Below are positions 12,980 to 15,848 of a stretch of 15,848 nt of DNA, in pieces. Position numbers and translations under genes: made by a program. The stretch is from DATLCI01 sp035526435 (lineage in GTDB: Bacteria > Acidobacteriota > Terriglobia > Terriglobales > Acidobacteriaceae): NCBI GenBank assembly GCA_035526435.1, contig DATLCI010000202.1, positions 1 through 15,848 on the forward strand, written 5' to 3'. Below the pieces are notes generated by a model. That model made no database searches. It was not told where the DNA came from and saw nothing but the letters and a program-made list of their open reading frames with translations. How positions within the stretch are numbered: the first letter of the stretch is position 1; each line of letters begins with the position of its first letter.

Positions 12980-15316
12980 TCACTCCAATCCAATGCGTTT
13001 CAAAAACGCAGCGAAGCGGGGGTCCGACCGCAGTGAATCGACCTGAGGGTCTGCTTTGGTCAGCACTACGGCACGGTTTCTTTCATCGGCGGCGCGTTGG
13101 AGCCACTCAAAGGCCTTGTCCTTTTTCCCCATACGAGCATAAACAATGGCGACGCTCCAAGACTGGGATTTTCCCTCCTTGGCGCGTTTTTCGTAATGAT
13201 CGGCCCACACCTTCAGCGATCCGGGGTAACCGGAAGAGGTGAACTCGCTGCGCATCCTGGCGGCCACGTCAGGGAAGCCGCCGATCTCCATATAGCGCGC
13301 AATCGACTGGGAAGCCTCCACGAACATTCCTTTCTCACCGTAGGTGACGCCCATAAAGAGATAGGTGAGTCCATTGTTGTTGTCGAGCTCCAGCGTTTTC
13401 TGAAATTGCCGTATGGCTTCATCATAGCGTTTGGCAAAATAGTAAGAGCGCCCCAGATCAACATTCACGGCCACGGAAAAAGGATCGAGCTGCCGCGCCT
13501 TTTCGCCAGCGCGGATGGCCTCGTCAAACTTTCCCACCGCCCACAACGGGATCATAGACCGTGCGTAGACCACGGCCGACCCAGGGTTCAAGGCAATAGC
13601 CTTGGCAAAATCGCTTTGGGCGCCGGCATAATCCCAATCGTAATAAAGATGGTAGAGGCCGAGGGCCATGTAGGCCTCGGCATTGTTCGGATCAAGCCGC
13701 AATGCTTTTTCGGCCGCGGCTTTGGCTTTAGGCATGTGCTCACTCGCCGGCAGACTGAAGACCTCGATCTCTGCCAACCCGGCATAAGGAGCAGCGTATT
13801 GAGGGTCAATCGCCACGGCGTCGTTGAAATGCTGCGTCGCTTCACGCGCAGCCGCAGGATTTACCCGCGCGATCAGCAGGCGTCCCCGGAGAAAAGACTC
13901 ATAGGCTTTCGGGTTGACCGGAGCGGCGGGTGACAGTCGAGAGCGATCTTCGGCGGTGAGCTTTACCTGTATTTGGCGGACCACGGCTTCGGCCACGTTA
14001 CGCTGCAGGGTAAGGACGTCGCGAATCTCGCCTTCGTAATCGTCGGCCCACAGATTAACCTCAGGGTCAGCCCGCACTAATTGCGTAGTGATGCGCACGC
14101 GGTCCCCGGCGCGCTGCACGCTGCCTTCAACCACTGCCTGCACGTTCAATTCGCGCGCTATCTCGGGGAGAGCCTTGCTGCTTCCCCGGTAACGCATGAT
14201 GGAAGTCCGGGAGATCACACGCAATGCGCCAACCTTGGAAAGGTTGGTGATCAGGGCTTCGGTCATGCCGTCGGCAAAATAATCATTTTCCGCATTACCG
14301 GTGAGATTGACCAACGGCAATACGGCAATGGCCTGAATCTCCCCTGCCCGTACTTTTGGGCGATTCAACAACCACGCGCCGGCCGCACTCAAGAGCACTA
14401 CCACGGCCGCAATGGCCGCAATCAGCCTCCAAGGCGGTTGCGATCTTGAAACTGGCAGTGGAACGGTAGACCCACTGGCCAATCGACGCAGATCAATGCC
14501 CAGCTCTCGCGCCGATTGATAGCGCGCATCCGGATCCTTTTCCAGACATTTCAAAATAACGTCCTGCAGCCGGGGAGAAAGGTGCGAGGTGCGCGAAGAA
14601 GGGGGGGCGGGCGCTTTTTGCAAAATGTTTACGACGAGATCCGCGGAACTGCCGCCATCAAAAGGAGGCCGGCCGCTCGCCATCTCATACAGGACACAGC
14701 CGGCCGCCCATATGTCTGAGCGGGCATCGATCTGCTCTCCGCGCAATTGCTCAGGGGCCATGTAGGGTACGGTGCCGGCGGTGCTGGTAGAGGACTGCGT
14801 ATTCATCTCCGCCAAACCGGCGGCAGAGGGCGCAGACTGGGCCAAACCGAAATCCAGCACCTTGAGTTCGCCATCCGAGGTAAGGCGCAGGTTGGCAGGT
14901 TTCAGATCCCGGTGGACGACGCCTTGGCGGTGCGCCGCGTCAAGCGCATCGGCCATCTGCGCGCCCAATCTCAGGACATCGCGCTCCTGGAGCCCTTGGT
15001 GCCGAACTTTGGCGTCGAGCGACTCCCCGCCGACTAACTCCAGCACCAGGAAGTCCACTCCATTCGCCGTGTCAAAGTCATACACCGCAGCAATGTGGGG
15101 ATGATTCAATCGCGAAAGCGACAACGCTTCATTGCGAAACCGCTTACGCGCCTGCTCGTCGCCTAGAACACCCGGCGGAAGGACTTTAATGGCCACATCG
15201 CGCTGGAGGTTCTCGTCTCGCGCGCGAAAGACTACGCCCATGCCACCGGCACCGATCTGCTCAATCAGCAGAAAGCGACCTAGACGCTGGCCCGGTACAG
15301 TTGTGGGGATTGTCAT
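12980..15316 (-). CDS. Membrane Ser/Thr protein kinase with FlgO-like and TPR extracytoplasmic regions
   Basis: From the ATG at 15316 the protein is 778 aa. Residues 14-280 are a Hanks-type kinase with glycine loop IGAGGMGVVF (21-30), K44 in VAIK, HRDLKPAN (135-142), DFG (155-157) and MAPEQ (186-190), so it should be active. A Pro/Ser-rich linker precedes one membrane segment (about 298-317). Residues about 327-430 (IAVLPLVNLTGNAENDYFADG, then LNVQAVVEGSV) resemble the FlgO/TolB-N-like domain common in acidobacterial and adenylate-cyclase-linked TPR proteins. From about 470 to the end there are several TPR units (for example NAEAYMALGLYHLYYDWDYA, KRYDEAIRQFQKTLELD). The kinase faces the cytoplasm, and the FlgO-like/TPR part probably faces the periplasm as a sensor or scaffold. 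A 13-residue upstream extension is possible but lies across the promoter. Confidence 0.93.
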   Translation of the reverse strand: MTIPTTVPGQRLGRFLLIEQIGAGGMGVVFRARDENLQRDVAIKVLPPGVLGDEQARKRFRNEALSLSRLNHPHIAAVYDFDTANGVDFLVLELVGGESLDAKVRHQGLQERDVLRLGAQMADALDAAHRQGVVHRDLKPANLRLTSDGELKVLDFGLAQSAPSAAGLAEMNTQSSTSTAGTVPYMAPEQLRGEQIDARSDIWAAGCVLYEMASGRPPFDGGSSADLVVNILQKAPAPPSSRTSHLSPRLQDVILKCLEKDPDARYQSARELGIDLRRLASGSTVPLPVSRSQPPWRLIAAIAAVVVLLSAAGAWLLNRPKVRAGEIQAIAVLPLVNLTGNAENDYFADGMTEALITNLSKVGALRVISRTSIMRYRGSSKALPEIARELNVQAVVEGSVQRAGDRVRITTQLVRADPEVNLWADDYEGEIRDVLTLQRNVAEAVVRQIQVKLTAEDRSRLSPAAPVNPKAYESFLRGRLLIARVNPAAAREATQHFNDAVAIDPQYAAPYAGLAEIEVFSLPASEHMPKAKAAAEKALRLDPNNAEAYMALGLYHLYYDWDYAGAQSDFAKAIALNPGSAVVYARSMIPLWAVGKFDEAIRAGEKARQLDPFSVAVNVDLGRSYYFAKRYDEAIRQFQKTLELDNNNGLTYLFMGVTYGEKGMFVEASQSIARYMEIGGFPDVAARMRSEFTSSGYPGSLKVWADHYEKRAKEGKSQSWSVAIVYARMGKKDKAFEWLQRAADERNRAVVLTKADPQVDSLRSDPRFAAFLKRIGLE

Positions 15317-15325
15317 CCGGCGGCG

Positions 15326-15355
15326 ATAGTACGTGAGAGCGAGTAAAACTCGCAA
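15326..15355 (-). promoter_or_regulatory. Putative promoter of the kinase-TPR gene
   Basis: TTGCGA (15355-15350) and TACTAT (15331-15326) on the minus strand are 18 bases apart. The -10 ends nine bases before the ATG at 15316, which implies a leader of only a few bases. A 5-bp inverted repeat, GCGAG-TTTTA-CTCGC (15353-15339 read on the minus strand), fills part of the spacer and could be an operator. Confidence 0.5.
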
Positions 15356-15379
15356 GAAAATAACTTAAGGAAGACATAA

Positions 15380-15399
15380 ATGGACACAAAATTGTCCAT
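15380..15399. other. Short inverted repeat between the kinase promoter and the tRNA array
   Basis: ATGGACA (15380-15386) and TGTCCAT (15393-15399) form a 7-bp perfect stem around CAAAAT. It lies upstream of the kinase promoter and downstream of the tRNA array. It may be a weak terminator for the array transcript, since the minus strand continues TTATGT, or a binding site. The evidence is only the symmetry. Confidence 0.3.
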
Positions 15400-15411
15400 C
15401 TTACGAAAGCC

Positions 15412-15721
15412 GAGACCGTCGGGCTTTTATCTGAGGAATTCGCCCACCCGCTTTGCTCGCGCTGGACGGAGCTCGCTCCGCGCTCACCCGAGCGACGGCT
15501 TCGTAGAAATTGCGCTGGGAAAACTGGTGGCGGTGTGTGGACTCGAACCACAGACCTACGGATTATGAGACCGTCGGGCTTTTATGTGAGGGCTTCGCCC
15601 TCGCGCTTGCTCGCGCTGGACGGCGCTCGCTCCGCGCTCACTCGAGCGGCGGCTTCGTAAGAAATTGCGCTGGGAAAACTGGTGGCGGCGGGAGGACTCG
15701 AACCTCCGACCTACGGATTAT
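15412..15721. repeat. Two tandem 155-bp units, each carrying a tRNA-Met 3' half plus a conserved spacer
   Basis: Unit 1 (15412-15566) and unit 2 (15567-15721) align end to end with 13 mismatches and two compensating single-base indels by my count, about 90% identity. A third unit start, GAGACCGTCG (15722-15731), lies inside the intact tRNA gene. In plus orientation each unit runs from the anticodon position, through GGGCTTTTAT, a GC-rich spacer (CTTGCTCGCGCTGGACGG...CGCTCCGCGCTCAC) and GCTGGGAAAACT, to the reverse complement of the tRNA 3' half (CCA, acceptor, T arm, variable region, anticodon). The spacer of unit 2 contains the hairpin GAGGGC-TTC-GCCCTC. The proteins that can be translated here are by-products of tRNA sequence and I do not call them genes. 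Confidence 0.88.
15525..15576 (-). pseudogene. tRNA-Met remnant: 3' half only (anticodon arm to CCA)
   Basis: This is the 3' half of a tRNA-Met gene. It keeps the whole anticodon arm with CAT (15567-15565), the variable region, a T arm TGTGG-TTCGAGT-CCACA, the acceptor 3' strand CACCGCC and an encoded ACCA. The match to the intact tRNA stops at 15576, just past the anticodon stem; the D arm and acceptor 5' strand are missing and spacer sequence takes their place. It cannot make a tRNA. Its T stem differs from the intact gene at two base pairs, and both differences are compensated. Confidence 0.85.
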
Positions 15722-15756
15722 GAGACCGTCGCTCTAACCACCTGAGCTACACCGCC
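15680..15756 (-). tRNA. tRNA-Met (CAT), elongator type, CCA encoded
   Basis: The minus strand folds into a complete 77-nt cloverleaf. It has acceptor GGCGGTG/CGCCGCC with one T-G pair, D arm GCTCAGGTGGTTAGAGC, anticodon stem ACGGT/ACCGT-type arm with loop CTCATAA (anticodon CAT at 15722-15720), T arm GGAGG-TTCGAGT-CCTCC, discriminator A and encoded CCA. The loop and stem sequence resemble elongator tRNA-Met. The initiator is unlikely, because it would have three G-C pairs under the loop. A lysidine-modified tRNA-Ile(CAT) cannot be fully excluded by eye. No clear promoter was seen in the last 90 bases of the window. Downstream, transcription would enter the repeat array. Confidence 0.95.
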
Positions 15757-15848
15757 AAAAGGTCCGACTGGATGGGAATGTCTAAGGCTTAGACCGCTGC
15801 CCGGGTGCGGGGACGCAGGACCGGCGAGTGCAGCAGTATTGATTTTAG

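Noticed and set aside
12796..13242. 148-residue plus-strand reading frame starting in the gap after the kinase gene
   Set aside because: More than half overlaps the kinase C terminus antisense, the composition is atypical for a protein, and there is no ribosome binding site.
13097..13933. Antisense reading frame inside the TPR region of the kinase
   Set aside because: The TPR consensus is clear on the minus strand; the plus-strand product is unstructured in composition and unrecognised.
15380..15737. Open reading frames over the tRNA array (products with GGGGRTRTSDLRIMRP-like ends)
   Set aside because: They are translations of tRNA-Met sequence and its repeat; such spurious proteins are a familiar annotation artefact. 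No start signal or independent coding evidence is present.
15680..15756. Initiator tRNA-Met
   Set aside because: The anticodon stem lacks the three consecutive G-C pairs next to the loop that mark initiators.

Overview
The window looks like a chromosomal segment of a soil-type Acidobacteriota (Terriglobia-like) genome. The reasons are inferential: a moderately GC-rich sequence; two Pkn-type Ser/Thr kinases, one with the kinase–TM–FlgO-like–TPR layout frequent in that phylum; an M28 peptidase with a PDZ tail; PD40 propeller and D-aminoacylase/beta-lactamase-fold hydrolases; and intergenic palindromes with a GGCTAAAGCC core. kdsB points to a Gram-negative envelope with a KDO-containing lipopolysaccharide. 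I see no phage, plasmid, transposase or CRISPR genes.

Layout. 1-479 (-): N-terminal part of a Ser/Thr kinase, cut by the window edge. 623-1117 (+): small secreted Spy/CpxP-like LTxxQ protein, divergent from the kinase. 1177-2431 (-): kdsB followed by an unrecognised 169-aa gene whose stop codon overlaps a hairpin shared with the Spy-like gene. 2517-5410 (+): secreted M28 metallopeptidase with PDZ domain, then a secreted PD40/TolB-like propeller protein. 5411-5695: a gene-free stretch of short repeats and palindromes. 5742-9611 (+): a tightly overlapping operon of TetR regulator, HlyD-type membrane fusion protein, ABC ATPase and ABC-2 permease, preceded by a palindrome-rich promoter/operator. 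9649-12744 (-): a two-gene unit of a D-aminoacylase-like amidohydrolase followed by a serine beta-lactamase-fold hydrolase. 12980-15316 (-): a complete kinase–TM–FlgO-like–TPR protein. 15412-15756 (-): an elongator tRNA-Met(CAT) at the end of a tandem array of 155-bp units, each carrying a 3' half of the same tRNA.

How they fit together. Most genes concern the cell envelope: LPS sugar activation, periplasmic chaperone-like and proteolytic functions, regulated export, and probable hydrolysis of D-amino-acid-containing peptides or peptidoglycan fragments. The TetR operon has the gene order of E. coli cecR-ybhGFSR, but with one ATPase domain and one permease.

The most unusual feature is the tRNA-Met array. 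The displaced tRNA 3' half differs from the intact gene by two compensated T-stem base pairs, and it pairs better with the intact gene's 5' acceptor strand than that gene's own 3' strand does. This suggests that a small element entered at the anticodon arm and replaced the 3' half, or that two tRNA-Met genes recombined. A second theme is -10 elements placed 7-12 bases before the ATG (kdsB, amidohydrolase, kinase, TetR), which suggests leaderless or nearly leaderless transcripts.
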